DNA of 64,000 nucleotides, from NCBI GenBank assembly GCA_035318925.1, contig DATHDS010000037.1, positions 1-64,000 of the forward strand, given 5' to 3'. The DNA is from VAXT01 sp035318925. Lineage in GTDB: Bacteria > Actinomycetota > Thermoleophilia > Gaiellales > Gaiellaceae. A program made the translations under genes and the position numbers. The notes beneath the pieces are model-generated. The model saw only the letters and a program-made list of their open reading frames with translations. It searched no databases and was not told the DNA's origin. Of this stretch, positions 41,928 through 50,900 are shown one piece after another (the first letter of the stretch is position 1; each line of letters opens with the position of its first letter).

Positions 41928-43538
41928 TCAGGCGGCCTTCTTGCCGCGGAGCCCGCGCAGGACTTGCCGCGCCGCGAGGCGTCCCGACGCACCCATGATC
42001 CCGCCCCCGGGGTGCGTAGCCGAGCCGCACATCCAGAGGTTCCGAAGCGGCGTCCGGTAGCGCGCCCATCCCGGCACGGGCCGGTTGAAGAAGAGCTGCT
42101 CGAGCGAGAGCTCGCCCTGGAAGATGTTCCCCTCGGAGAGCCCGAACGTGTCCTCGATGTCCTTGGGGGTGAGCACCTGCGCGTGCAGGATGAGGTCGCG
42201 GATGTTCGGCGCCCGCTCCGCGATCGTGTCGATGACGGTCTCCCCGAACGCAGCGCGCCGGCCGTCGTCCCATTCGTCGCCCTCGGCCAGGTGGTAGGGG
42301 GCGTACTGGACGAAGCAGCTCATGACGTGCTTGCCCGGAGGCGCCATCGACGGGTCGACCAGGGTCGGGATGACCATGTCGATGTACGGGCGCCGGCTGA
42401 AGCGCCCGGACTTCGCGTCGTCGTAGGCCTGCTCGATGTAGTCGATGCTCGGGCTGAAGCTGATCGCGCCGCGCAGGTGGTCCCCCTCGCCGGGGAGGCA
42501 CGTGAACTCGGGAAGCCCGCTCAGGGCGAGGTTCACCTTCCCGCTGGAGCCCCGGTACCGATAGCGCGCGACCTCCTCGAGGAACGACCCGTCGAGGAGG
42601 CCGGACGGCATGAGCCGGACGAACGTCTGCTGCGGATCGAGGCTCGACAGCGTCACCCGCCCGGTCACCTCGTCGCCCGTCGACGTGACGGCGCCGGTCA
42701 CCTCGTCGCCTCGCGTCAGGAACTGATCGACGGCGGTCTCGGTCCGGATCTCGGCGCCGAACGACCGGGCGGCGCTTGCAATCGCCTCGCTGACAGCGCC
42801 GGTCCCTCCGCGCGGTATTCCCCAGGCGCGCAGGACGCCGTCGATCTCGCCCATGTAGTGGTGCAGCAGGACGTAGGCGGTCCCGGGCGAGCGGATCCCC
42901 TGGAACGTGCCGATGATCCCGGAGGCGCTCATCGTCGCCTTCAGCGGATCCGTCTCGAACCACTGGTCGAGGAAGTCGGCGGCGCTCATCGTCATGAGCT
43001 GGATGAACACCGCCCGCTGCTCCAGGGAGAGGCCGTTGAAGTCGCGGGCGAGACGTGCGACGGGGAGCCATTCGCGCGGATCGAGCCGGCCCGGATCCGC
43101 CGGCGCAATGGACAGGATCGGCTTGATGAATCGCGCCATCTCGACCATCAGTCGGCTGTACTCCTCGTACGCCTCCGCGTCGCTCGCCGACCAGCGCCGG
43201 AGCTCGCGCACGGTGCGGCCGTGGTCGTTCACACGCCACAGGTAGTCGCCGTCGAGCGGCGTGAACGTTCCGTCGAGAGGCAGAATCTCGAGGCCGTGCT
43301 GCGGGAGCGCGAGCTCCCGGACGATCTCGGGGCGGAGCAGCGAGACGACGTACGAGGCCACGCTGAACCGGAAGCCGGGGAACACCTCCTCGGTGACCGC
43401 CGCCCCGCCGAGAACGTGACGACGCTCCAGCACGACGACCTTGAGTCCGGCCCGCGCGAGGTACGCCGCGGCCACGAGCCCGTTGTGCCCGCCGCCAACG
43501 ATCACGGCGTCGTACATGCGGTGATTCGAGGTCGCCAT
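41928..43538 (-). CDS. Phytoene-dehydrogenase-like FAD oxidoreductase (1)
   Basis: 536 residues from ATG 43538 (an ATG 12 bases upstream is possible). FAD motif DAVIVGGGHNGLVAAAYLARAG and C-terminal NLWMCGSATHPGGGIMGASGRLAAR. About one third identical by eye to the following gene, same length and ends. The start faces the GcvT-like gene across 36 bases. Two linked paralogues may act as a heteromer or on consecutive steps. Confidence 0.85.
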   Translation of the reverse strand: MATSNHRMYDAVIVGGGHNGLVAAAYLARAGLKVVVLERRHVLGGAAVTEEVFPGFRFSVASYVVSLLRPEIVRELALPQHGLEILPLDGTFTPLDGDYLWRVNDHGRTVRELRRWSASDAEAYEEYSRLMVEMARFIKPILSIAPADPGRLDPREWLPVARLARDFNGLSLEQRAVFIQLMTMSAADFLDQWFETDPLKATMSASGIIGTFQGIRSPGTAYVLLHHYMGEIDGVLRAWGIPRGGTGAVSEAIASAARSFGAEIRTETAVDQFLTRGDEVTGAVTSTGDEVTGRVTLSSLDPQQTFVRLMPSGLLDGSFLEEVARYRYRGSSGKVNLALSGLPEFTCLPGEGDHLRGAISFSPSIDYIEQAYDDAKSGRFSRRPYIDMVIPTLVDPSMAPPGKHVMSCFVQYAPYHLAEGDEWDDGRRAAFGETVIDTIAERAPNIRDLILHAQVLTPKDIEDTFGLSEGNIFQGELSLEQLFFNRPVPGWARYRTPLRNLWMCGSATHPGGGIMGASGRLAARQVLRGLRGKKAA

Positions 43539-43574
43539 CAGCGGCGACACTAACCGCGGTACGCTCGATCCGCC

Positions 43575-44795
43575 GTGTCAGTCGGAACCGCGTTCTATCC
43601 CCGGACCGCGCCACTCAACGCCAAGCTGCAGTGGCGCGAATGGTCGGGCTATCTCGCGGCGAGCGCGTACTCCGACTCCCACGAGATCGAGTACAACGCC
43701 ATCCGGGAGGCGGCGGCGCTCATCGACGTCTCTCCGCTCTACAAGTATCTGGTCTCCGGGCCTGACGCCACGCGGCTCGTCGACCGCGTGATCACACGGG
43801 ACGCGAGCAAGCTCGGCGTCGGCCGCGTCTACTACACCTCCTGGTGCAACGAGAACGGCCGCGTGGTCGACGACGGGACGGTCGCCCGCATCGAGGAGCA
43901 GACCTACCGCTGGACGGCCGCCGACGCGTCGCTGCGCTGGCTCCGGATGAACGCTCGCGGCCTTGACGTCGAGATCGAGGACGTGAGCGAACGCATCGCC
44001 GCGCTGGCCGTGCAGGGGCCGCTGAGCCGCGACGTGCTCGAGGCGGCCACCGAGTCGTCCTGGGGCGACCTCAAGTACTTCGGCCGGCGGGCCGCGGCGG
44101 TCGATGGCATCCCCGTCGACGTCTCCCGGACGGGCTATACAGGCGACCTCGGTTACGAGGTGTGGGTCGAGAGCGCTCAGGCGGTCGAGCTCTGGGACGC
44201 CCTCGTGCGGGCCGGACGCGCCTACGGCATCCGGCCGGCCGGGATGCTCGCCCTCGACATCGCGCGGATCGAGGCAGGGCTGATCCTCATCGAAGCGGAT
44301 TTCGACTCCGTGCGGCGCGCGCTGATTCCCGAGCAGTCGTACTCGCCCTTCGAGCTGGGCGTCCTGGGCCGCTTCGTCGACTTCGAGAAGCCGGCGGCGT
44401 TCGTCGGCCGTCGCGCGCTCGAGCGGGAACAGGGTCGCGGCGGGCCTCCGCGGAGGCTCGTCGGGCTAGAGCTCGACTGGGAGCCACTCGAGGAGCTGTA
44501 CCGTGCGAAAGGGCTGACGGCGGCCCTGGAGCCCGCCGCCTCGCGCGTCCCCGTTCCTGTGTACGCGCGAGGCCGCCAGGTCGGCAAGGCGACCAGCACG
44601 ACGTGGAGCCCGACACTGAAGAAGGTGGTTGCGCTGGCCTCAGTCGCTGCCGACCAGAGCAAGCTCGGCACGAGGATCGACGTCGAGTGGACGGTGGAGG
44701 CGCGGCGCAGCCGGACGGCGGGGACGGTGGTGGAGCTGCCGTTCTTCAACCCGATGCGCAAGACCTCGACGGTCGCTCATTCACCAGCCCCCTAG
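43575..44795 (+). CDS. GcvT-like aminomethyltransferase family protein
   Basis: 406 residues of the glycine-cleavage T-protein/dimethylglycine oxidase fold, binding folate. WREWSGYLAASAYSDSHEIEYNAIRE, DVSPLYKYLVSG, RTGYTGDLGYEVWV and the C-terminal barrel (VGRRALE ... VGLEL) are family blocks. It may demethylate an N-methyl compound with an FAD partner; a decayed amino-acid-oxidase tail follows directly. TACGCT nine bases before the GTG is a likely -10. It is divergent from the two FAD oxidoreductases. Confidence 0.85.
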   Translation: MSVGTAFYPRTAPLNAKLQWREWSGYLAASAYSDSHEIEYNAIREAAALIDVSPLYKYLVSGPDATRLVDRVITRDASKLGVGRVYYTSWCNENGRVVDDGTVARIEEQTYRWTAADASLRWLRMNARGLDVEIEDVSERIAALAVQGPLSRDVLEAATESSWGDLKYFGRRAAAVDGIPVDVSRTGYTGDLGYEVWVESAQAVELWDALVRAGRAYGIRPAGMLALDIARIEAGLILIEADFDSVRRALIPEQSYSPFELGVLGRFVDFEKPAAFVGRRALEREQGRGGPPRRLVGLELDWEPLEELYRAKGLTAALEPAASRVPVPVYARGRQVGKATSTTWSPTLKKVVALASVAADQSKLGTRIDVEWTVEARRSRTAGTVVELPFFNPMRKTSTVAHSPAP

Positions 44796-44815
44796 TTCAC
44801 AGTCGGCGAACTCCA

Positions 44816-45065
44816 AAGGACGCGATCGAGATCGCGGGTCTAGGCAGCGACCTCCGATTGGCACCTGACTGGCCGGGCATCTTCGGGGCAACCGACGATC
44901 GCCTGCCGCTCGCAGGGCGGCTCCCGGGCCACGACAACGTGTGGGTCGCCGCCGGCTACTCAGGGCACGGCAATGTCCTCGGCCTCGCCTGCGGAGAGCT
45001 CGTGGCGGGGGCGATCCTCGGTCGCCCCGCGCCAGAGCTCCAGCTATTCGACCCGCGCGGCTTCT
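44816..45065 (+). pseudogene. C-terminal fragment of a DAO-family FAD oxidase
   Basis: An open frame without a start encodes DWPGIFGATDDRLPLAG, then NVWVAAGYSGHGNVLGLACG and LQLFDPRGF, the C-terminal end of glycine/sarcosine oxidase-like DAO proteins. The N-terminal ~300 residues with the FAD site are missing. The fragment runs into the end of the VOC gene on the other strand. Its normal partner would be a GcvT-like protein, as found just upstream. Confidence 0.6.
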
Positions 45066-45464
45066 CTAGGAAGAAGTCGCCTCTGCGCCCATGCCTTCTG
45101 GCACCGGCGCGGTCTCATCGACCTGCCAGACGGAGAACGAGTTGCCCTCCGGATCCGTCGCAGGTGCGAACCAACCCATGCTCGGAACCGGCATCTTGTC
45201 CTCGGTGTTACCACCCAGTTCGCGGATGCGGCCGAGCTCTGCGTCGATGTCGTCGGTCTCGAAGTAGAGCGTGATGCCCTTCTCGCCCTCCCGCGACGGA
45301 TGGATCGCGCCGCCGGGCTCGCCCTCGAACATGTGGTACTCGGGCGCGCCCTCGGCACCGTCGCCGTAGTTCTTGAACTGCCAGCCGGCGAGCTCTCCCC
45401 AGAACTTCAGGGCCCTTCCGGTGTCGTCCGCGGGGATCTCGATGTGAACGATCTTGCCCTTCAT
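45066..45464 (-). CDS. VOC family protein
   Basis: A 132-residue single VOC unit of the type often annotated as glyoxalase/bleomycin-resistance: KIVHIEIPADDTGRALKFWGEL, then GITLYFETDDIDAELGRI and FAPATDPEGNSFSVWQ. Probably a homodimer. GGGAGATAC precedes the ATG. The substrate is unknown. It is convergent with the DAO fragment. Confidence 0.88.
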   Translation of the reverse strand: MKGKIVHIEIPADDTGRALKFWGELAGWQFKNYGDGAEGAPEYHMFEGEPGGAIHPSREGEKGITLYFETDDIDAELGRIRELGGNTEDKMPVPSMGWFAPATDPEGNSFSVWQVDETAPVPEGMGAEATSS

Positions 45465-45605
45465 GTATCTCCCTTCCTCGACTTCGGTGTTCCCATAGCG
45501 AGAAGCTATCGAAGCTTGCCGAGTCAGAGGGTTAAGACCTTGAAAGAATCAGAGCTCGATCGTCGAGGGGTCACGAACGCGGCCGGAGCTGCCGATGACG
45601 TGCGC

Positions 45606-46358
45606 ATGGATTCGTACTCGGAGCCCCTGCCCGTCGACGGCGACGTCTCGGTTCAAACGTGCGAATCCTGCGGCCGTCATCCCGCCATTCGAGTGACGGT
45701 CAGGCGCCACGTCGGCCTCTTCTACCTTCAGCGCTTCATCACAGTGAGGGCCGTCGCCTGCCGGGCGTGCGGGCGCCGCCTCGTGCGCAACTTCACGCTG
45801 CGCACGCTGGCGCAGGGCTGGTGGGGAATGATCAGCTTCTTCTTCAACTGGTTCGTGCTCGGCGCCAACGCGGTCGCTTGGCTGAGGCTCGGGCGCCTGA
45901 ATGAGCCGAGCGTCTCGGGAACAGATGGCTTGGCGATCGCTGTGGGCTCGCCCCCGGTTGGGTGGGAGCAGGCGGGAAATGACGACACGTTGAAGCCGAA
46001 GAGGCGCTCGCGGCTCGGCAAGGGCGGAGCCGTCGCCGCCGTCATCTTCGTTGGATTCGCTCTCCTCCGAGCCGGATCCTCAGGCTCGGAAGCGTCCGAC
46101 CACGACCACAGCGGCCCGCACGGTCAGCCGATGACCGCTTTCGGCATCAAGCGCGCGATGGTGGGAAAGATGTTCCGCACAGAGAGTGGCGAGAGAGTTC
46201 GGGTCGAATCGGCTGATTGCACCAGTGATGCCACAGGCGCTCTCCAGGTCCACTTTCAGTGCCAGCTCCTCTTCAACAACGGCGAATGGGATGACGTGCT
46301 CGTGCACGTTCTGCGGGACGGGTTGTTCTTCAGATCGTCCCGGTCCGGCGGCGCCTGA
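45606..46358 (+). CDS. Zinc-ribbon membrane protein, unknown function
   Basis: 250 residues. An N-terminal CESCG ... CRACG pair (residues ~17-60) fits a zinc ribbon. A membrane helix (~77-97, ISFFFNWFVLGANAVAWL) and a second (~140-157, AVAAVIFVGFALLRAG) follow, then a His-rich DHDHSGPHG segment and a C-terminal domain (FRTESGERVRVESADC) with Cys pairs. An in-frame TTG about 22 codons upstream is an alternative start. Function unknown. Confidence 0.6.
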   Translation: MDSYSEPLPVDGDVSVQTCESCGRHPAIRVTVRRHVGLFYLQRFITVRAVACRACGRRLVRNFTLRTLAQGWWGMISFFFNWFVLGANAVAWLRLGRLNEPSVSGTDGLAIAVGSPPVGWEQAGNDDTLKPKRRSRLGKGGAVAAVIFVGFALLRAGSSGSEASDHDHSGPHGQPMTAFGIKRAMVGKMFRTESGERVRVESADCTSDATGALQVHFQCQLLFNNGEWDDVLVHVLRDGLFFRSSRSGGA

Positions 46359-46365
46359 CCCCGCC

Positions 46366-46612
46366 TCAGAGCTCGAGTGTCGGAAGGTCGAGGTCGTCGA
46401 CTCGCTCGATCGCGGCCAGCGCGATCGCGAGGTCCTGGATCGCGAGCCCGGTCGAGTCGAAGACCGTGACCTCCGCGTCGCTCGCGCCGGCCCGGCGCTT
46501 CGCCCGCGAGGACGGCCCCGAGCTCGGTCACCTGCTCTCGCTCCAGCACCCCCGCCTCGACGGCGTGCACGAGCTCGCCGTTGTGGCTGGCCTGCTCCCA
46601 GGTCCGACAAGG
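46366..46612 (-). pseudogene. 3' remnant of a second ornithine cyclodeaminase gene
   Basis: Reads EQASHNGELVHAVEAGVL ... VLAGEAPGR, then after one shifted base VTVFDSTGLAIQDLAIALA to DLDLPTLEL and TGA. It matches the last ~80 residues of the intact gene at 47062-48066, with about three quarters of the bases shared, and it is higher in GC. A frameshift and missing N-terminus mark it as dead. It lies downstream of the intact gene on the same strand. Confidence 0.7.
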
Positions 46613-46662
46613 GTTCTCGGATCTAGTTCGTGGTTCCCCTGCTCGATGCCGTGCTCGCTGCG

Positions 46663-46887
46663 CTAATCGTCATCGGACTCGTAGAAATCGGGCCAGCCAG
46701 GTTCTGGTGGCCCCGCGTAGTCGGACCAGCTCTTCGGAGGCCATGGCGGGAATGGCCAGGAACTGTCGTCGACCGTGCTCCATCTAGCGGCCCGACGGCC
46801 CGCGGAGTAAACGGCCTCGATGTCGCCGCCTAGTCGCACCAGGACGATTTCAGCACGTTCGCGGCCCCAGGCGATCGCCTCATCCAC
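46663..46887 (-). CDS. Acidic small protein of unknown function (start unclear)
   Basis: 74 residues from GTG 46887: DEAIAWGRERAEIVLVRLGG, then a Trp/Pro-rich end WPFPPWPPKSWSDYAGPPEPG. The frame stays open and coding-like upstream (VVYIDRQYDEESDDDRPQP...) up to the stop of ornithine cyclodeaminase, but has no usual start codon there, so a rare start or 5' loss is possible. It sits between the intact gene and its remnant, in a lower-GC patch. Confidence 0.45.
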   Translation of the reverse strand: MDEAIAWGRERAEIVLVRLGGDIEAVYSAGRRAARWSTVDDSSWPFPPWPPKSWSDYAGPPEPGWPDFYESDDD

Positions 46888-47061
46888 AGTGTCAAACGCC
46901 GCGTCTTCGTCAATCTCCGCGGTACCGCTCGTCGTTGCGACCCACTCGGCGTCGCCGGGGATGCGTCGTTGGCGAAACCAGGGCTGCGGACGGTCGTCGT
47001 CCGACTCCTCGTCGTACTGGCGGTCGATGTAGACGACTGGCTCGTCGGACGTGGTGTGCTC

Positions 47062-48066
47062 CTAGAGTTCAAGCGTCGGGAGGTCAAGTCCGTCGGCGCG
47101 CTCCATTGCCGCGAGCGCGACGGCCAAGTCCTGAATCGCTAGCCCTGTGGAGTCGAAGATCGTGATGTCGTCCTTCGACTGACGGCCGGGCGCTGTACCG
47201 GCGAGCACGTCGCCAAGCTGGGTCACATCCTCCTGGGTAATCCCACCGGCCTCGACGGCGTGCGCGAGTTCGCCATTGTGGCTAGCTTGTTCCCAGTCAT
47301 CGGCGTAGAGCCGGACGCGAGCTGCGGGATCGAGTATTCCCGACGGTGCCGACTGCTCCCCGTCGTCGGCGAAGATCCGGGCGCGAAGGAGCTCCTCGAC
47401 GGCGACCTCGGCCTTGCCGGGGCCGTCGGCGCCCATCAGGCTCACGTGCTGGCCGGGTTGCAGCGAGCCCTCGGGGAGGAGGATCTCGTGACCCGGAGTC
47501 ATCGTCACGAGCAGATCGGCCGCGAGCGCTTCCTCTCTTGTGGCGACCGATGCGCCGAGCTCGTCAGCTGCCTGTTGCGCGCGATTCGGGTCGACGTCGT
47601 ACAGCGCGACGTTGCGGCCTCGCGCGAGGAACGTGCGGGCGGCGGCTTTTCCGTTCACGCCCGCGCCGACGACGGCGGCCGTTTGCGCGTCCGGGCGGCC
47701 GAGCGTCTCGGCGGCAAGCACCGCAGCAGCGCCCGTCCTGAGCGCAGTGACCGCGCCCGCGTCGAGCACGGCGCGCAGCATCCCGTTCGAGGCGTCCGAG
47801 AGCAGGACGAGGCCCGAGACCGTCGGCAGGCCCTGCGCCGGATTGCCCGGAAAGGACGTGACCCACTTCAAGGACGCATGGCCGGCGCCGAGGGCCGGCA
47901 TCGCACGGAAGTCCCCCGCCGGATACGCCGGGACGTAGACCTTCGGCGGCATTGACCACTCGCCGCGCGCATAGGCGATGAACGCGTCGCGCACGGCCTC
48001 GAGCGCGCGCTCCGGCGAGACCGCGGCCTCGACGTCGCGGCCGGACAGAAACGGAACCGAGCTCAA
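47062..48066 (-). CDS. Ornithine cyclodeaminase/mu-crystallin family protein
   Basis: A 334-residue NAD(P)H-dependent enzyme of the ornithine cyclodeaminase, alanine dehydrogenase or ketimine reductase type. SMPPKVYVPAYPAGDFRAMP, LKWVTSFPGNP, the Rossmann motif AVVGAGVNGKAAARTF and TVFDSTGLAIQDLA-like end are present. The TTG start overlaps the pntB stop (TTGA), so it is the last gene of the transhydrogenase operon, perhaps using the NADPH that operon makes. The 3' part has lower GC and different codon use than the 5' part. Confidence 0.85.
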   Translation of the reverse strand: MSSVPFLSGRDVEAAVSPERALEAVRDAFIAYARGEWSMPPKVYVPAYPAGDFRAMPALGAGHASLKWVTSFPGNPAQGLPTVSGLVLLSDASNGMLRAVLDAGAVTALRTGAAAVLAAETLGRPDAQTAAVVGAGVNGKAAARTFLARGRNVALYDVDPNRAQQAADELGASVATREEALAADLLVTMTPGHEILLPEGSLQPGQHVSLMGADGPGKAEVAVEELLRARIFADDGEQSAPSGILDPAARVRLYADDWEQASHNGELAHAVEAGGITQEDVTQLGDVLAGTAPGRQSKDDITIFDSTGLAIQDLAVALAAMERADGLDLPTLEL

Positions 48067-49457
48067 ACGGCCTTGACGGCCGCGATTAGCTTCTCCATCG
48101 CCGCCTTCGCGTCGTCGAAGAGCATGACCGTCTTCGGCTCGTAGAAGAGCGGATTGTCGATGCCCGCGAATCCCGGCGACATGCTCCGCTTGACGACGAC
48201 GACGTTCTGCGCCTTGTCGACGTCGAGGATCGGCATCCCGTAGATTGGGCTCCCGGGCTGGTTGCGCGCGGCCGGGTTGACGACGTCGTTGGCGCCGACG
48301 ACGAGCACTACGTCGGTCTGGGGAAACTCAGGGTTGATCGTGTCCATCTCGTACAGCTGGTCGTAGGGGACGTTGGCCTCGGCGAGCAGGACGTTCATGT
48401 GCCCCGGCATGCGGCCCGCGACCGGGTGGATCGCGTAGCGGACGTCCACACCCCTCTCTTCCAGCAGCTCCGCCAGGTTGCGAACGTCGTGCTGGGCCTG
48501 GGCGACCGCGAGACCGTAGCCGGGAACGAAGACGACGCGACGCGCGAACGCGAGCATGACCGCGACGTCGTCGGCCGTCGCCGTGTGCACCGTCCCGCCT
48601 TCGGGCCCAGCGCCCGCCGCATCCGGCGTGGCGACGACCTTCCCGAACGCGCCGAACAGGACGTTGGCGAGGGAGCGGTTCATCGCGCGGGCCATCAGCG
48701 TCGTCAGCAGCGTTCCGGAGGCGCCGACGAGCATTCCGCTCACGATCAGGACGTTCGAGTGCAGCACGAAGCCGGTCGCCGCTGCGGCGAGGCCGGTGAA
48801 CGCATTCAGCATCGAGATCACGACCGGCATGTCGGCGCCGCCGATCGGGAGCACGAACACGATCCCGAAGAGCGCCGCCGCACCGATCGCCGCCGCCAGC
48901 AGCCAGAACTCGACCGAGCCCATGGCCACGGCCGCAAGCGCGATCGAGCCGCCAAACAGCAGCGCGTTCCCGAACTGCTGCCCCGGATACGTGATCGGGC
49001 GCCCGCTGACGAGCTCCTGGAGCTTCCCGAAGGCGACGAGCGAGCCGGCGAACGAGATCGAGCCGACGAGCGCCGAGAAGACCGTCGCGATCGCGCGCTC
49101 GACGCCGACGTCGCCCACGTTCGCCCAGACACTGTGGAACTCGACGAGCGAGACGAGGGCCGCCGCGCCGCCGCCGACGCCGTTGAACAGCGCCACCATC
49201 TGCGGCATCGCGGTCATCTTCACCTTCCTCGCGCCGACGACCCCGATCACCGAGCCGATCACGATCCCGGCCGCCATCCACCACCAGCCGGTTCGCACCT
49301 CCTTGAGCGCGAGCGTGACGAGAACGGCCCAGATCATCCCCGCGGCGCCGATCTGGACGCCGAAGCGCGCGTGCCGCGGGGAGGAGAGGAAGCGCAGCGC
49401 GAGGATGAACGCCGCGATCGTGATCAGGTACAGCAGGTTCGCAGTCGTGGGGCTCAC
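48063..49457 (-). CDS. pntB: NAD(P) transhydrogenase subunit beta
   Basis: 464 residues. About nine membrane helices fill the first ~270 residues, and the NADP-binding domain III is at ~285-464 (VPGYGLAVAQAQHDVRNLAELL, IHPVAGRMPGHMNVLLAEA). It couples proton entry to NADPH formation in the cytoplasmic membrane. ATG/stop overlaps on both sides show one operon, pntAa-pntAb-pntB-ocd. Confidence 0.96.
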   Translation of the reverse strand: MSPTTANLLYLITIAAFILALRFLSSPRHARFGVQIGAAGMIWAVLVTLALKEVRTGWWWMAAGIVIGSVIGVVGARKVKMTAMPQMVALFNGVGGGAAALVSLVEFHSVWANVGDVGVERAIATVFSALVGSISFAGSLVAFGKLQELVSGRPITYPGQQFGNALLFGGSIALAAVAMGSVEFWLLAAAIGAAALFGIVFVLPIGGADMPVVISMLNAFTGLAAAATGFVLHSNVLIVSGMLVGASGTLLTTLMARAMNRSLANVLFGAFGKVVATPDAAGAGPEGGTVHTATADDVAVMLAFARRVVFVPGYGLAVAQAQHDVRNLAELLEERGVDVRYAIHPVAGRMPGHMNVLLAEANVPYDQLYEMDTINPEFPQTDVVLVVGANDVVNPAARNQPGSPIYGMPILDVDKAQNVVVVKRSMSPGFAGIDNPLFYEPKTVMLFDDAKAAMEKLIAAVKAV

Positions 49458-49765
49458 GAAGGCTTGTCCGGCGGCGCGTCGGGACGCTTCTTGAACATCT
49501 CGAGCATCCGGTCGGTGACAACGAAGCCGCCGACGACGTTCGCCGTCCCGAGGATGACCGCGACGAACGAGACGAGCCGCATGAAGAGCCCGGGGTGGGG
49601 GGTCCCCATGACGACGATCGCGCCGACGATGACGATCCCGTGGATCGCGTTCGTGCCGGACATGAGCGGCGTGTGCAGGAGCGTCGGCACCTTCGAGATG
49701 ACCTCGAAGCCGACGAAGGCCGCGAGCACCAGAATCGTGATCTCTGTGACGAGCTGGTAGCTCAA
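49454..49765 (-). CDS. pntAb: NAD(P) transhydrogenase subunit alpha, membrane part
   Basis: A 103-residue protein with three membrane helices (VISKVPTLLHTPLMSGTNAIHG is the family signature). It is the separate domain II half of the alpha subunit, as in Rhodospirillum-type three-polypeptide enzymes. It overlaps pntAa and pntB by four bases each. Confidence 0.95.
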   Translation of the reverse strand: MSYQLVTEITILVLAAFVGFEVISKVPTLLHTPLMSGTNAIHGIVIVGAIVVMGTPHPGLFMRLVSFVAVILGTANVVGGFVVTDRMLEMFKKRPDAPPDKPS

Positions 49766-50844
49766 GCTTCCACCTTCTTGCGCGTGACGCAGGCGCCCGC
49801 CGTGATCTCGTCCTCGAAGTCGAGCGTGAGCTTCCCCTCAGGCGCCAGGTGCTGGACGAGTGACGAGACGTTGCGCGCGTAGAGCTGGCTCGCGTGATAG
49901 GGCATCGTGCTCGGCAGGTTCGTCGGGCCGAGGATCGTGACGCCCTGGTGGTCGACCTCCTGGTCGGGCTGGGTCAGGTCGGCGTTGCCGCCCGCCTCGG
50001 CGGCGAGGTCGACGATCACCGAGCCGGGCTGCATGGATTCGATCGCCGACTGCGGGATCAGCTTCGGCGCCGGTCGCCCGGGAATGAGCGCCGTCGTGAC
50101 GACGACGTCAAACTCGCCGATCCGCTTCTCGAGCTCCTCCTGCTGGCGGCGCTGCTCCTCCTCGGAGAGCTCGCGCGCGTAGCCGCCCTCGGTCTCCTCG
50201 CCGACGACGCCGAGATCCAGGAACTTGGCCCCGAGGCTCTCGACCTGCTCCTTGACGACGGGCCGCACATCGAATCCGGAGACGACCGCGCCGAGGCGCC
50301 GCGCTGTGGCGATCGCCTGGAGCCCTGCGACACCCGCGCCGATCACGAGCACCTTCGCGGGGGCAACCGTGCCGGCGGCGGTCATCAGCATCGGCAGGAA
50401 CTTCGGCAGCCGGTCGGCCGCGAGGACGACGGCCTTGTAGCCCGAGACCGTCGCCTGGGACGAGAGCGCGTCCATCGGCTGCGCGCGCGTGATGCGCGGG
50501 ATCGACTCCATCGCGAAGGCGTTCACGCCGCGCGCGGCGAGCTGCTCGATCCCCTCCTTATCGGTCAGCGGCTGCAGGAAACCGATGAGCACCTGGCCGT
50601 CATGCAGCCGGGCGACCTCGTCGGCGCTCGGCTTGCGCACCTTCGCGACGATCTCGGCTTCCCAGGGATTCCCGAGAGCTGCGCCGGCTTGCTTGAACGC
50701 GTCGTCGGTGAACGACGCAGCGACGCCGGCCCCCGGCTCGACGACGACGTCGATCCCGGACGCGACCAGCTTGCCCACGATGTCAGGCACGAGCGCGACG
50801 CGCCGCTCGCCCGCCGCAGTCTCCTTTGGGACGCCAACCCTCAT
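49762..50844 (-). CDS. pntAa: NAD(P) transhydrogenase subunit alpha, NAD-binding part
   Basis: A 360-residue soluble domain I: MRVGVPKETAAGERRVALVP, RAQPMDALSSQATVSGY, VLVIGAGVAGLQAIATARRLG (NAD site) and TNLPSTMPYHASQLYARN. It binds NADH and passes hydride to domain III of PntB. It shares a 56-base intergenic region with the divergent HD-GYP gene. Confidence 0.95.
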   Translation of the reverse strand: MRVGVPKETAAGERRVALVPDIVGKLVASGIDVVVEPGAGVAASFTDDAFKQAGAALGNPWEAEIVAKVRKPSADEVARLHDGQVLIGFLQPLTDKEGIEQLAARGVNAFAMESIPRITRAQPMDALSSQATVSGYKAVVLAADRLPKFLPMLMTAAGTVAPAKVLVIGAGVAGLQAIATARRLGAVVSGFDVRPVVKEQVESLGAKFLDLGVVGEETEGGYARELSEEEQRRQQEELEKRIGEFDVVVTTALIPGRPAPKLIPQSAIESMQPGSVIVDLAAEAGGNADLTQPDQEVDHQGVTILGPTNLPSTMPYHASQLYARNVSSLVQHLAPEGKLTLDFEDEITAGACVTRKKVEA

Positions 50845-50900
50845 GCCCGGCGGATCCTAGAGGCAGGGAACCGCGCCTCGATCTTGAACAGTCGAGGTCT

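Noticed and set aside
41964..43553. 529-residue plus-strand frame opposite the FAD oxidoreductase
   Set aside because: Antisense shadow with no recognisable motif; the minus frame has the FAD-binding ends.
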